NCBI GenBank assembly: GCA_963818985.1
Contig: CAWFUJ010000007.1
Coordinates: forward strand, 124,001-188,000
DNA length: 64,000 nucleotides
Source: JAFEDN01 sp963818985
GTDB taxonomy: Bacteria; Pseudomonadota; Gammaproteobacteria; Coxiellales; Coxiellaceae
Direction: 5' to 3'
Shown: positions 25,051 to 35,599 of the stretch, one piece after another
Layout: each line of letters opens with the position of its first letter
Position numbering within the stretch: position 1 is the stretch's first letter
Notes under the pieces: model-generated
Seen by the model: the letters and a program-made list of their open reading frames with translations, nothing else
What the model was told of the DNA's origin: nothing
The model's database searches: none
Made by a program: the position numbers and the translations under genes

Positions 25051-25470
25051 ATGCGTTGGATATTGGCTCTACATATTATTTTTATGGTCTCTTGGTTTGC
25101 CGGACTCTTTTATTTGCCGCGACTTTTTGTTTATCATGCTTTAAGCGCTGATCAAATCAGTATTCAGCGCTTTAAAATCATGGAACATAAACTATTTTAT
25201 TTTATTATGACCCCAGCCGGGGTATTAACCACCATATTTGGCGTATGGTTATTAACCAATAATTGGCCTTGGTATAAAACTCAAGGTTGGATGCATGCAA
25301 AATTAAGTCTTGTATTTTTGCTTTGGGCCTATCATTGCTACTGTGGCTATTTATTAAAATGTTTCAAGCGCGACGCCAATCGGTTTAAACCACAATTTTA
25401 CCGCTGGTTTAACGAAATCCCCACTCTGCTGTTGATCGGCATAGTTATTTTCGTCATTGTTAAACCGTAG
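25051..25470 (+). CDS. hemJ: Protoporphyrinogen IX oxidase HemJ
   Basis: A 139-residue membrane protein with four hydrophobic segments. It matches the HemJ/UPF0093 family, which oxidises protoporphyrinogen IX to protoporphyrin IX in haem synthesis. The N-terminal block ALHIIFMVSWFAGLFYLPRL with conserved His8, and the later MTPAGVLTTIFG and GWMHAKLSLVFLL, are diagnostic. Its presence 1 kb from hemL fits a haem cluster. It is convergent with the SDR gene, 15 bp apart. Confidence 0.88.
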   Translation: MRWILALHIIFMVSWFAGLFYLPRLFVYHALSADQISIQRFKIMEHKLFYFIMTPAGVLTTIFGVWLLTNNWPWYKTQGWMHAKLSLVFLLWAYHCYCGYLLKCFKRDANRFKPQFYRWFNEIPTLLLIGIVIFVIVKP

Positions 25471-25485
25471 TTAGATGTAAAACCA

Positions 25486-26271
25486 CTATTTTTTTTCTTC
25501 TTTCTCTTGTCTATAAATCATATGTGCAGCCGTTTGATCGGTCGGCATAATATTGATTTCATGAATAGAAACATGCGCAGGACGAGTAAAACAATAGACC
25601 AGGGCATCTGCAACATCTTCAGGCAGCAATGGATTCATTCCTGCAAATAACTCATCAACTTTGTTTTGATCACCCTGAAGACGCACATCAAAGAAGTTAG
25701 TTTTTACCATGCCTGGATCAACCAGCGTGACTCGAATCGGAGTGCCATGTAAATCCATGCGTAAAGTATCGTTTAATGCTCGCACTGCAAATTTTGTCGC
25801 ACAATAAACACTGCCACCTTGGTAGGTCGTGCGGCTGGAAATTGAGCCGATATTGATAATATGGCCCTGATTACGTTTTACCATATTTGGCACGATAAAA
25901 CGGGTCATGTACACCACGCTTTTGATGTTGGTATCTATTACTTGATCCCATTGTTGAATGTTCCCAGAATAAAGTTTGTCATATCCTAATGCCATTCCGG
26001 CGTTATTAATTAAACCATCAATATTCTGCCATTCGGGTGGTAAATCCGCCAAACATTCTTCTACGGCTTGTGCATTGGTAATGTCAAATATTAATGGCAA
26101 TATTTTGACTGAATATTCTTTACTGATTGACGACGCGATCTCATCTAACCGTTGTTTGTTACGGCCACATAGAATTAAATCGGCCCCTTCTTTGGCGAAA
26201 CTTACGGCACACGCACGACCGATTCCGCTTGAAGCACCGGTGATAAGTATTTTTTTACCTTGACATCTCAT
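25486..26271 (-). CDS. Short-chain dehydrogenase/reductase (YdfG-like)
   Basis: A classical SDR. The frame opens at 26355, but the ATG at 26271 gives the usual start (MRCQGKKILITGASSGIGRA) and avoids overlap with the rubredoxin gene, leaving 261 residues. Features are the NAD(P) loop TGASSGIG (11-18), NNAG, and the catalytic Ser-Tyr-Lys in IGSISSRTTYQGGSVYCATK. The C-terminal half (VDPGMVKTNFFDVR, NPLLPEDVADALVYCFTRP, INIMPTDQT) resembles YdfG/serine 3-dehydrogenases. Those act on 3-hydroxy acids or malonic semialdehyde, so the substrate is a guess. Confidence 0.82.
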   Translation of the reverse strand: MRCQGKKILITGASSGIGRACAVSFAKEGADLILCGRNKQRLDEIASSISKEYSVKILPLIFDITNAQAVEECLADLPPEWQNIDGLINNAGMALGYDKLYSGNIQQWDQVIDTNIKSVVYMTRFIVPNMVKRNQGHIINIGSISSRTTYQGGSVYCATKFAVRALNDTLRMDLHGTPIRVTLVDPGMVKTNFFDVRLQGDQNKVDELFAGMNPLLPEDVADALVYCFTRPAHVSIHEINIMPTDQTAAHMIYRQEKEEKK

Positions 26272-26297
26272 AATATGAGCACCGTGCTTACTAAAAT

Positions 26298-26468
26298 TTA
26301 TATTTCGATCATTTGGAAATCTTCTTTCATAGCCCGACAGTCTGGGCATACCCAATCTTCTGGAACTTCTTCCCAGCGCGTACCCGGAGCAATATTATCT
26401 TCCGGCCAGCCTGCTGCTTCGTTATAAATAAACCCACAAAGCAGACACATAAATTGTTTATATGGCAT
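26298..26468 (-). CDS. Rubredoxin
   Basis: A 56-residue protein with a mononuclear iron site formed by C8 and C11 (CLLCG) and C41 and C44 (CPDC). The intervening AAGWPEDNIAPGTRWEEVPEDW is the usual rubredoxin core, seen here from residues 18 to 39. It carries single electrons in the cytoplasm. It ends 26 bp before the SDR start on the same strand and is divergent from hemL (44 bp), so the two share a promoter region. A divergent rubredoxin next to hemL is an arrangement I recall from Legionellales. Confidence 0.92.
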   Translation of the reverse strand: MPYKQFMCLLCGFIYNEAAGWPEDNIAPGTRWEEVPEDWVCPDCRAMKEDFQMIEI

Positions 26469-26511
26469 AATACCCGTACCTCTAACGTAATGATAATAGG
26501 AGTGAGCGAAA

Positions 26512-27825
26512 ATGCCAACAGTTTCTAATGTCGTAGGGATATCTCGGTCTGAAAAATTATTTGTTAAAGCCCAACAATGTATTCCAGGGGGGGTAAATTC
26601 TCCGGTTCGAGCTTTTTTAGCAGTTGGAGGTATCCCCCACTTTATTCATAGCGCCAAGGGCGCTTATATCACTGATATCGATGGCAACCAATTTATTGAT
26701 TATGTTGGCTCGTGGGGTCCCATGATTCTGGGTCATGCCCACCCAGCTGTGATAGAGGCGGTACAAGCCGCAACTGTGCACGGCTTAAGTTATGGTGCAC
26801 CTTGCCCTGCTGAAGTTGAATTAGCAGAAGAAATTTGTCGACGCATGCCCAATATTCAAAAAATACGCTTGGTTAATTCAGGGACCGAGGCTTCGATGTC
26901 CGCTATTCGGGTTGCACGTGGTGCAACCAAGCGCAATAAAATTATTAAATTTGAAGGTTGTTATCATGGTCATGTCGATAGTTTATTGATAAAAGCAGGG
27001 TCAGGCGCACTTACCTTTGGAGTACCCAGTTCACCGGGTGTACCGGCCAATGTAATTGCCGATACCTTAGTTGCTCGTTTTAATGACTTAGATTCTGTCA
27101 ATGCATTGTTTGAACGGTGGGGGGACGACATTGCTGCCGTGATAGTGGAACCGATCGCCGCTAATATGAATTTAATGCTCCCGTTGCCAGAATTTTTACC
27201 AGGTCTGCGCGATCTTTGCGATCAATACGAGAGTCTTTTGATTTTTGATGAAGTCATCACTGGTTTTAGAGTGGGTCCCCAGGGGGCTCAAGGGTTATAT
27301 GATGTTCGTCCCGACATGACAATCCTAGGAAAAATTATCGGCGGCGGCATGCCCGTGGGTGCTTTTGGTGGCCGAGAAGATATTATGGCCTATTTAGCTC
27401 CTCAAGGGCCGGTTTATCAAGCAGGTACATTATCGGGTAATCCAATCGCTATGGCGGCCGGTTTAGCCACTTTAAGGCAATTGACAGAGGTTCATTATGA
27501 ACGATTAAGTCAGATCACCACTGAATTAGCTGATGGCATTCGTCAGCTTGCCACCGCTGCAAAAATTCCATTGTTAGTTGATTCATGCACAGGCTTATTT
27601 GGAATATACTTTACTCCAGAGCATACTATTCATTATTTCGAACAAATTATGGCCTGCAACACCAGTCGTTTTAATCAATTTTTTCATTCGATGTTAAACG
27701 CTGGAATTTATATGGCGCCATCGGCTTTTGAGGCCGGGTTTGTCTCTTTAGCGCATGGGCCTAAGGACATACAACAAACTCTGGCAGCCGTAGAAAAAGC
27801 CTTTATAGAAACCCAAGGCGTATAG
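26512..27825 (+). CDS. hemL: Glutamate-1-semialdehyde 2,1-aminomutase
   Basis: This 437-residue PLP enzyme turns glutamate-1-semialdehyde into 5-aminolevulinate, the entry to tetrapyrroles in the C5 pathway. Blocks are PGGVNSPVRAF, GSWGPMILGHAHP, NSGTEASMSAIRVARG, CYHGHVDSLL, LIFDEVITGFRVG and LGKIIGGGMPVGAFGG, where the Lys after LG is the PLP Schiff-base residue. The length is normal (about 427-435). AGGAG lies upstream of the ATG. Confidence 0.95.
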   Translation: MPTVSNVVGISRSEKLFVKAQQCIPGGVNSPVRAFLAVGGIPHFIHSAKGAYITDIDGNQFIDYVGSWGPMILGHAHPAVIEAVQAATVHGLSYGAPCPAEVELAEEICRRMPNIQKIRLVNSGTEASMSAIRVARGATKRNKIIKFEGCYHGHVDSLLIKAGSGALTFGVPSSPGVPANVIADTLVARFNDLDSVNALFERWGDDIAAVIVEPIAANMNLMLPLPEFLPGLRDLCDQYESLLIFDEVITGFRVGPQGAQGLYDVRPDMTILGKIIGGGMPVGAFGGREDIMAYLAPQGPVYQAGTLSGNPIAMAAGLATLRQLTEVHYERLSQITTELADGIRQLATAAKIPLLVDSCTGLFGIYFTPEHTIHYFEQIMACNTSRFNQFFHSMLNAGIYMAPSAFEAGFVSLAHGPKDIQQTLAAVEKAFIETQGV

Positions 27826-28135
27826 TATATCAGGGTTAAAAAGGTCATTTTTAAATTCTTCTATTAACCTGATTCAGGCTTCTATTGCTGCATAACTGCC
27901 TCCTATCTTTTCATATCTTTTATAGAACTTTTTATTCCAGCTTTCTATTCTAGAAAATGTGGGTCTTTGAGTTGTTCTAATGCTTTTTCAAACCATTTCT
28001 TATTACTGTTCATTACCTTCAATAAAGTACTGTCAGTAGATATCTAATCAGGCTTTTCTTAATCCTCTCTTAAGATTGGCTTCGTATAATTGAACAAAAA
28101 TAAGTGTTCTCGTGGTTAAAAATGAGAGGTTACAA
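27826..28135. other. AT-rich intergenic region, no gene seen
   Basis: About 310 bp between hemL and the ankyrin-like gene. It contains no clear coding frame, no dispersed repeat and no good hairpin. Promoter elements for the downstream gene are presumably here but could not be placed. Confidence 0.4.
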
Positions 28136-29638
28136 ATGAGGGCAGAGAAAGAGAAACAGCGCAATGCCTATCGACTAAATAAAAGACAAGGTAATTCTGA
28201 AAAAGCAATTCTAACAGAGCAATCTATAGCAATTCTTGATCAATTAACTAATAGACAAAGTTTTGTTTGGTTCAGTATCCCTCAAGATGAGCATAAATCG
28301 ATTGAGATACTTCCTACTTGCCATCATAATGCTGGAGAAATAGATAAATTAAATAAATTTAGCCAACCATTCACGTTTAAAGACAAAAAAATTCCTGTCA
28401 TAGAAGATAAACCTCCCATCATGAATAATCAATCTATCCGATTTCGACCTGGGCTTATTCATGTTGCAGCCGCTAAGGTTTTAGGGATTTCCGACGACGG
28501 TATCGGAACAGGTGAGACTTTTGCAGGCGGCGGTTTACCAGGGCTTGTCTTTCTGCAACATTCTTACGATTGGATAATAAGATTTAGATCTACATCGCAT
28601 AACGCTTGGGCCTCTACACCCCATCCATTATATATTCACTATTGTACTAATTTTTTTTCGGATTATAAAACGACTACGGATAAAATCAAACGTGCCATAC
28701 CCTATAAGGAAGCTCGTTTAATTGGCGAAGCATTTCAAAGCCATCCTCATATTAAAATTAAAGTTGAGATAGATTTAGAGAAAGAACAAATCGAATTTGA
28801 GCAAATGAGCGATGAAGAGTTAAAGAAAAATTTACAGAAAAAATTTGTTTTATACATTGCACAAGGTCAACATAACTTAATTAAAATATTACAGAGAGAT
28901 TGTAAAGATGAAAAAATAACCTTGAATTTAAATGAAGTTATGTTTGATGCTATCGAAAGTAATTCTATGCTCACAATCCAATGGCTAATGAAAAATGGAG
29001 CTATTGATTATAACTTTAAACATCCAATATTCGGAACGTTTTTGGATTATGCTATTAATCTAAAAAAAGATGCAATAGCCAACTTACTGTTGAAAAAAGC
29101 CGATTTAAATAATTTAAAGGATTATAATCAAGCATTATTTTTTGTGCTAAGACAAAACCCACTCCCTGATGAAAAATTAGTTCAATCCATTTTAGAGCAC
29201 AAAGTTCTAAATTTAACAATACGCCAGTCTCTGCTATCTGCAACAAAAAATGGAGATTTGAGGCTAGTAAAATTATTACTTCCATATTCTTATGGTAAAA
29301 GTATGGCTGATTCTCTTACGGAAATTATTTCAAATAAAATTTCATTATTTCAAAAAAGAAATGTAATAAGGTTAATAAATAACACTCAACTGACTCAGGA
29401 TAAAATAGAAAGTGATCTGTGGAAGGCGGCCATTTCTACCCTGGAAGAAACTTCTTCTGTGATTAAATTCGAAAAAAATTTAGATAAAATTTGCTTAAAA
29501 CTCGAAGAGATGTATTTTAAACAGACATCGATTATTCAGAGAATAAGGATTAACATACCCATGTTCTCGAAAGGGTCTCCAAGTACTGGTTCTCGATCGG
29601 ATAATTCCAAAAAGGTGGTGAGTTTTACAAAAATCTAA
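28136..29638 (+). CDS. Ankyrin-like repeat protein, candidate effector
   Basis: The ATG at 28136, six bases after AGAGG, is preferred over the GTG at 28112, giving 500 residues. The N-terminal half has no recognised domain, though GIGTGETFAGGGLPGLVF is a Gly-rich segment. Residues about 225-400 contain degenerate ankyrin-type repeats (FDAIESNSMLTIQWLMKNGAI, LDYAINLKKDAIANLLLKKA, SATKNGDLRLVKLLLP). The C-terminus is polar with a basic tail. There is no signal peptide. It likely binds proteins. In Legionellales such proteins are often secreted into host cells, but that role is inferred. Confidence 0.65.
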   Translation: MRAEKEKQRNAYRLNKRQGNSEKAILTEQSIAILDQLTNRQSFVWFSIPQDEHKSIEILPTCHHNAGEIDKLNKFSQPFTFKDKKIPVIEDKPPIMNNQSIRFRPGLIHVAAAKVLGISDDGIGTGETFAGGGLPGLVFLQHSYDWIIRFRSTSHNAWASTPHPLYIHYCTNFFSDYKTTTDKIKRAIPYKEARLIGEAFQSHPHIKIKVEIDLEKEQIEFEQMSDEELKKNLQKKFVLYIAQGQHNLIKILQRDCKDEKITLNLNEVMFDAIESNSMLTIQWLMKNGAIDYNFKHPIFGTFLDYAINLKKDAIANLLLKKADLNNLKDYNQALFFVLRQNPLPDEKLVQSILEHKVLNLTIRQSLLSATKNGDLRLVKLLLPYSYGKSMADSLTEIISNKISLFQKRNVIRLINNTQLTQDKIESDLWKAAISTLEETSSVIKFEKNLDKICLKLEEMYFKQTSIIQRIRINIPMFSKGSPSTGSRSDNSKKVVSFTKI

Positions 29639-29720
29639 CCCTAGCATTTAGATGCAGATCTCTAGTGAAATCCTAAAGACATAATGGTATGCTTCTTGAC
29701 CTATTAAGAGGAATAACACG

Positions 29721-31196
29721 ATGCGTCGAGCTATTATTAGCCTAAGGGCTTACATCATTTGTTTGGGCTTTATGATGGCCGCTATTAGCTCACCTTCCCA
29801 AGCTGAAAATTTACTGGATGTATATCAACAAGCGGTTGCAAATGACCCATCGTTTAAACAAGCGGAAGCTGATTTTTTTGCTGCAGAGCAACAACTGCCA
29901 TTGGCTAAGGCCGCTTTGTTACCAAATATAAGCGCTGACGCAGGGATTTTCTTAAATAATCAACAATTTACTACAGATGCCGCTTTCTTCAGGAACGGAA
30001 GTTTTGTTAGCACCGGGGTTACTTTAAATCTTTATCAACCTGTTTTTAATTGGAAAATATGGAAATCCATAGCCTATGCGGAGGCTTCAATTAAAGCAGC
30101 CACAGCCAATTATTATTTTGCTCAACAAGATTTAATCACTAGAACTGTCAGGGCTTATTTAAATGTGCTGCAAGCTAATGACATATTACGATTTACTCGC
30201 GCTAATAAAGCAGCTTTGGCCCAAGCTTATGACACTGCTAAGAAAAAATTTGACGTGGGTTTAGTCGCCATCACCGATGTCTACGAGGCTCAAGCTAGAT
30301 ATGATCAAGCTAGTGCACAAGAACTAGCCAATATGAATGCCCTAGAAAATACTCAAGAAACTTTACATCAAATTACCAATCATTATTATAATGTTTTAGA
30401 CGGCCTCAGCGATAAGGGCATTCCGCTCGCGACTCCACTACCCAACAATATCGATGAGTGGTCGCAAACTGCATCAAAACAAAATTATCAATTGCAGGCC
30501 CAACATTTTGTGGTTTTAGCGGCTAAGGAAAATATTGGGATCCAGTTCGCCGGTCATTTGCCTAGCGTAGCTATTCAGGGCAGTTTTTCTGATCAACGCT
30601 TATTTAATCGCACTCTAACTTTTACCGATCCGGCTCAGACTGAAAATATCATTCAACAAAGTACGGGAGTTGGCTTGGTTGCTACCCTCCCGATATATTC
30701 TGGCGGGAGTGTAGTCACCCATACCCGTCAAGCACGTTATCAGTATGCAAGTGCCAGCGCTCTTGAAGAAGTTGTCTATCGTCGAGTGGTTGCCCAAACC
30801 AGACAAGCATTTCTGGGCGTGGTCTCCAATACAGCGCAAATCAAAGCGGATGCTCAGTCTATTATATCGGCAAAAAACGCTTTAGTTTCAGCAACCACCG
30901 GTTATCAAGTGGGAACCCGAATTTTATTGGATCTATTAAATGATACAACCCAACTCTATCAAAGCCAACAACAACACGCGCTGGACCAATATAGCTATAT
31001 GAATAATTATGTGGCATTAAAACAAGCAGCAGGAATCTTAAACAATGAAGACTTGATTAGTCTTTGCCACTGGCTTAACAAACCTCTTAATTTAAAAGCA
31101 GCTCAGTCAATTAATCCAGATAGTAAAACTAAAGAACCTCGCCAAGAAGGCGATGAAAAACTGACCACCGCTCCAAACGGCCCCGAGCCAAAATAG
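29721..31196 (+). CDS. tolC: TolC-family outer membrane efflux protein
   Basis: The 491-residue precursor has a signal peptide (about residues 1-28, ending SPSQAEN). It follows with the two-repeat TolC architecture: LLDVYQQAVANDPSFKQAEAD at the start, the NVLQANDILRFTRANKAALAQ coiled region, VGLVAITDVYEAQARYD, and a second repeat ending with VGTRILLDLLNDTTQLYQ. A polar tail of about 40 residues follows. It forms the trimeric outer-membrane exit duct. It is convergent with the RND and adaptor genes 9 bp away. It looks intact even though its likely pump partner is broken. Confidence 0.9.
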   Translation: MRRAIISLRAYIICLGFMMAAISSPSQAENLLDVYQQAVANDPSFKQAEADFFAAEQQLPLAKAALLPNISADAGIFLNNQQFTTDAAFFRNGSFVSTGVTLNLYQPVFNWKIWKSIAYAEASIKAATANYYFAQQDLITRTVRAYLNVLQANDILRFTRANKAALAQAYDTAKKKFDVGLVAITDVYEAQARYDQASAQELANMNALENTQETLHQITNHYYNVLDGLSDKGIPLATPLPNNIDEWSQTASKQNYQLQAQHFVVLAAKENIGIQFAGHLPSVAIQGSFSDQRLFNRTLTFTDPAQTENIIQQSTGVGLVATLPIYSGGSVVTHTRQARYQYASASALEEVVYRRVVAQTRQAFLGVVSNTAQIKADAQSIISAKNALVSATTGYQVGTRILLDLLNDTTQLYQSQQQHALDQYSYMNNYVALKQAAGILNNEDLISLCHWLNKPLNLKAAQSINPDSKTKEPRQEGDEKLTTAPNGPEPK

Positions 31197-31204
31197 AAGC
31201 ATAC

Positions 31205-34200
31205 CTAACTAATCTCAGTGACCGGTTCGATGGCGGGTTTTAAATGAAGGTCGTCGGCCAATAATAAATACATGGCGGGCACGACAAATAATGTAAATAT
31301 AGTGCCAATTGAAATCCCGGTAGCAATCACTAAACCAATACTAAATCGACTCACAGCACCTGCACCGGTAGCGGTAATTAATGGCAAAACTCCTAACACC
31401 ATCGACCGCAGTCGTCATTAAGATTGGGCGCAAACGGATAGCAGCGGCCGCCACGATGGCTTCGCGCTTATTTTTACCTTCTAACTGTAAATCATTGGCA
31501 AATTGCACAATCAAAATGCCATGCTTGCTAATCAATCCAATCAAAGTGACTAATCCCACTTCCGTATAAATATTTAAAGTGGCGCCTCCTACACCTAAAC
31601 TTATAAAAATCATCGCACCGCAAATCGACATGGGTACACTGATCAATACGATAAACGGATCACGAAAACTTTCAAATAAAGCCGCCAACGATAAATAAAT
31701 AACAATCAAGGCAAAAAAGAAAGTCAGGACCAACGCACCGCTCTCTTGAATAAATTGTCGCGATTGAGCTGCGTAATTAACACTATAACCAGGTGGAAAA
31801 ATTCGTTGCGCAATATTATTAAAGGTTTGTAATCCCTGACCCTGAGTAATATTAGGCGCTAAAATAGCAGAAATAGTTGCAGAATTTTCTTGCTGAAAAT
31901 GATTGATTTGTTCAGGTACCACCGTATTTTTGAACTTCACGACCGTCGATAACGGAACCATGGTACCATTGATCGTTTTTAGGTAATAATTTAAGATTTG
32001 ATTATAATTCTGTCGCTGATCACGCAGCACTTGCGGTATCACTTGATATGAGCGCCCATCCATACTGAAATAATTTATGTAATTCTCGCTTAAATTGGCT
32101 GATAGCACATTGCCGACATCTTGCATGGTCAGTCCCATTTGGGAAATTTTATCACGATCAAGATCAATGGTCGTTTGCTGCTTATCAATTTTTAAATCAC
32201 TATCTAAATAAACAAACTGACCGGTCTTTTTAGCCTCTTCCATAAAGTTTTGCGCGACTTCATTGAGCTGTCTAAATGGGTCTGGTGTTTGAATAACAAA
32301 TTGCACAGGCAATCCCCTGCCTCCACCGGGAAGAGGCGCCAGTTGAAAAGCTGCGCCTTTTAACCCGGGAATTTGATCCAATACTTTTTGCGCATCCGGC
32401 AATAATTGCATGGCGGTTTTGTTGCGTTGATCCCATGGTTTTAAATTACCACCGACAATGCTTGAGTTTAAACCCGCCAGTCCTTCAAGCTCAAAAGAAT
32501 GATCGACTTGGGGCCACGATAAAAAAGCTTTAGCCATTGGTCGAGAAAATAATGCAGTCTGGTCCAAGGAAGAATTCGGCGCAGTAGTAATTTGAGTTAT
32601 AATAACGCCTTGATCTTCATTGGGAGCCAATTCAGATTTAGATGTTATGTAAAGAAAGTAAATGCTGGTAAAAATTAAGATGGCAAAGACAATTGTTACC
32701 GATAAAAAATTTAACGAATGTTGCAAATTATTTTCATAAGTCACCCGCAACCATTCAAAGCGACGATCAATAAAAGTTGAAAATTTATTTTTAGCATGAT
32801 TTTTATCGATAGACTTTAACATTTTGGAACTCATCATGGGGGAAAAAGTCAGGGCAATAATTGCGGAAATAGTAACTGCGCCAGCCAAAGTGAATGCAAA
32901 CTCAGTAAATAATGCACCCGTCAACCCACCCAAAAAACCAATGGGTAAATAAACAGCGATTAATACGATAGTAATGGCAATAATTGGATTAGCCAATTCA
33001 CGAGCGCCGCGTAGTGCAGCATCTATCGGCTTCATCCCCTCCTCAATATGGCGATCAATATTCTCCACCACAATAATTGCATCATCGACGACCAGACCTA
33101 TCGCCAATACCAAAGCAAGTAAAGTCAATAAATTAATCGAATAATGAAAAAGTAACATAATTAGAAATGAACCGATCAATGATAATGGTATCGCAATGGC
33201 TGGAATAAACACAGATCTTAATGAACCCAAAAATAAAAAAATCACAACGCTCACTATCACCAAAGCTTCAACCAACGACTTGACCACTTCATGAATTGAA
33301 GCATGAACATATTTCGATGCATCATAAACGGTTCTTGCTTTCAGACCCGTTGGTAATTGTTGCTGAATACTGGGGAGGACTTTCTCGATTTCTTTTATAA
33401 CTGTGACAACATTAGCTTTGGGAGCGACTTGTATGCCAATGTAGACGGCATCTAAATCTATCAAAGCGCACCGATGAATTATAGTTTTGTGCTCCCAGGG
33501 TTACATTGGCGACATCTTTTAACCGAATAATCGCACCATGCTGAGCTTTAATAATTAAGTTACGAAACTCTTCGACGTTATGTAATCCTGTTGTCGCGCT
33601 AAGATTAACGGCAATCATATTACCGTCAGTGCGACCACTTGCCGAAATAAAATCATTTGCTGCCATCGCTTGACTGACATCATTGGCAGTCACTCCAAAA
33701 CCAGACATTTTCACGGGATCAAGCCATGCGCGCATTGCAAAAGCTTTTTCGCCAATAATTTCTGCAGCTTGAACTCCATTAATGGCCTGTAATTTGGGTT
33801 GAACAACTCGCACGAGGTAATCTGTGATTTGATTATTGGCTAAGACATTGCTATAAAATCCAATGTACATATCATCAATTGTTTCACTCGGAGAAATAGT
33901 TAGTTCGGGCTGTTGTGATTGCGGCGGCAGCTGATTAAGAACGGCATTCACTTTACTATTGATATCGCTTAAAGCGGCATTAGAATCATAATTCAATAAT
34001 AAATTAATGGTAATCGTGCTAATGTTTTGAATACTCGAAGAAGTCATGTAATCAATACCGCTGGCTTGAGCGATAGAATTTTCTAAAGGAGTAGTAATAA
34101 AGCCTGCAACTGTTTCAGGATCGGCGCCTAGATAATAAGTGGTTACGGTAATAATAGCAGTTTCAGTATTAGGAAATTCACGCACGGGTAATGAATTGAT

Positions 34201-34284
34201 TGATCTCAAACCCAATACTAAAATCATCAAACTGACAACAGTTGCAAGTACTGGGCGACGAATAAAAATATCGGTAATGTTCAT
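31205..34284 (-). pseudogene. RND efflux pump inner-membrane subunit, two frameshifts
   Basis: Three minus-strand frames make one AcrB/MexF-like transporter of about 1,026 residues. Piece 1 (34284 to about 33465) holds the N-terminus MNITDIFIRRPVLATVVSL and the porter domain. Piece 2 (to about 31395) contains LVVDDAIIVVENIDRHIEEG (with the proton-relay Asp pair), and most membrane segments. Piece 3 (to 31205) holds the last helices. The breaks fall in SVRFD(G)-LDAVYIG near 33465 and in MTTA-MVLGVLPL near 31398, each a one-base change. The coding sequence elsewhere is well preserved, so inactivation looks recent. Sequencing error is possible but would have to occur twice. Confidence 0.82.
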
Positions 34285-34290
34285 ATATAC

Positions 34291-35439
34291 CTAATTATGT
34301 TCATTATTAAGCTTTGGCGCGGGATTACCACTGGGGACAATTGTATTATTGATAACAACTTGACTGCCATTTTTCAGCTTTAATTGTCCACTGGTAACAA
34401 CCAGATCATTTTCAGCAATGCCGGACAAAATTTGAATTTGATCACCCCGTGTTTCGCCCACTGTAATAAAAGATTGATTTGCAATTAAAATGGGTTTTCC
34501 TTTAGCATCCTTACCTTTTTGTTTAATAATGTAAGCAATTTCACCATATGGATTAAAACTAACTGCGGATTGAGGCAAGGTTAAAAAATTCACTGGCGGG
34601 CCCACAGTAATTTGCACAGCTGCGAATATACCTGGTAATAATTCAAGGGTAGGATTTGGGACAATCGCTTCGACTGATACATTACGGGTGTTACTATCGA
34701 GAATAGGCTCAATTGCGTTAATCTTGCCAACAAAAGTGCGGTTAGGAAATGCATTGGTAGTAATACGAATCGTTTGCCCCACTTTGACATTCATTAAATT
34801 TTGTTGTGGCAAGGTGAAAATGACATAAATTGGGTCTAACGATTGCAAACTAACAATTTTATTCCCCGGGTTGATATAATTGCCTGGATTAATTGGACTA
34901 ATTCCTAATCTCCCAGCGAAAGGGGCTCGAATGATTTTTTTTGCGATGGTAGCCTGTTGTTGGGCCACTTGCGCTTGAGCAATTCGCAAGTTAGCGAGAT
35001 CAGTATCTACTTGCGATTGGCTCACGGCTTGCACCGCTAGCTGCGCTTTATCCCGATTATAATTAATCTTTGCTATGTCAACTTGAGCTTGATAACCCTG
35101 TAAAAGACCCAATTCGGTACTATAGTTAAGCACAACCAGAACCTGATCTTTTTTGACAATATCCCCATCATTAAAATTGACAGAAACTACCAATCCTGCA
35201 AGTTCACTGGTGACATCAATTCCCAATACCGAATAAAAACTGCCAGTTGCTGAAAGTTCCTGGTCCCATGGTTGACGAGTAGCCTGGATAGCTGAGACCG
35301 TGATGGGGAGAATACCTTTGGTCTTAACCTGTTTATCCATTTTAAAGCCGACATAAACTTTATAGCCAAATATGAGGCCAAATAACACTCCTACACAGAT
35401 AATCATTATCAACATGCGCCTGCTCACGCCTTTGGCCAT
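34291..35439 (-). CDS. RND efflux periplasmic adaptor (membrane fusion protein)
   Basis: This 382-residue MFP has an N-terminal membrane anchor (residues 9-27). It then shows the adaptor order: lipoyl half (VTSELAGLVVSVNFNDGDIVKKDQVLV), a short helical hairpin rich in Gln/Ala, the second lipoyl half (KKIIRAPFAGRLGISPINPGNYI), a beta-barrel and a membrane-proximal domain. It would link the RND pump to TolC. The ATG has GGGAG 9 bases upstream. It is the first gene of the operon and is followed 6 bp later by the frameshifted RND gene. A polar, Pro/Asn-rich tail ends the protein. Confidence 0.88.
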   Translation of the reverse strand: MAKGVSRRMLIMIICVGVLFGLIFGYKVYVGFKMDKQVKTKGILPITVSAIQATRQPWDQELSATGSFYSVLGIDVTSELAGLVVSVNFNDGDIVKKDQVLVVLNYSTELGLLQGYQAQVDIAKINYNRDKAQLAVQAVSQSQVDTDLANLRIAQAQVAQQQATIAKKIIRAPFAGRLGISPINPGNYINPGNKIVSLQSLDPIYVIFTLPQQNLMNVKVGQTIRITTNAFPNRTFVGKINAIEPILDSNTRNVSVEAIVPNPTLELLPGIFAAVQITVGPPVNFLTLPQSAVSFNPYGEIAYIIKQKGKDAKGKPILIANQSFITVGETRGDQIQILSGIAENDLVVTSGQLKLKNGSQVVINNTIVPSGNPAPKLNNEHN

Positions 35440-35492
35440 GCACTTTTCTCCCTGAAAAGGAGTAGGTTATTAGACTTCTAACTAGATGGCAA

Positions 35493-35599
35493 CAATTCTT
35501 GCTGAGTACAGCAAGAATTGTTCTCAATTTTATGCTCCGCTTGGCAAAGCCGATGCTCGCAATGAAGGGGGAGCGCTTCGCGCTGCTCCCCCTTGCGAT
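35493..35599. repeat. Dispersed repeat R2, left flank of the IS
   Basis: It runs from CAATTCTTGCTGAGTACAGC (a hairpin) through TTATGCTCCGCTTGGC and CGCAATGAAGGGGGAGCGC to CTCCCCCTTGCGAT. It stops exactly where the IS terminal inverted repeat begins. Other copies (50909-51059, 58680-58735) continue beyond TTGCGAT with CCCCATGGCGTAGGG, so this copy is cut by the IS. Confidence 0.85.
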
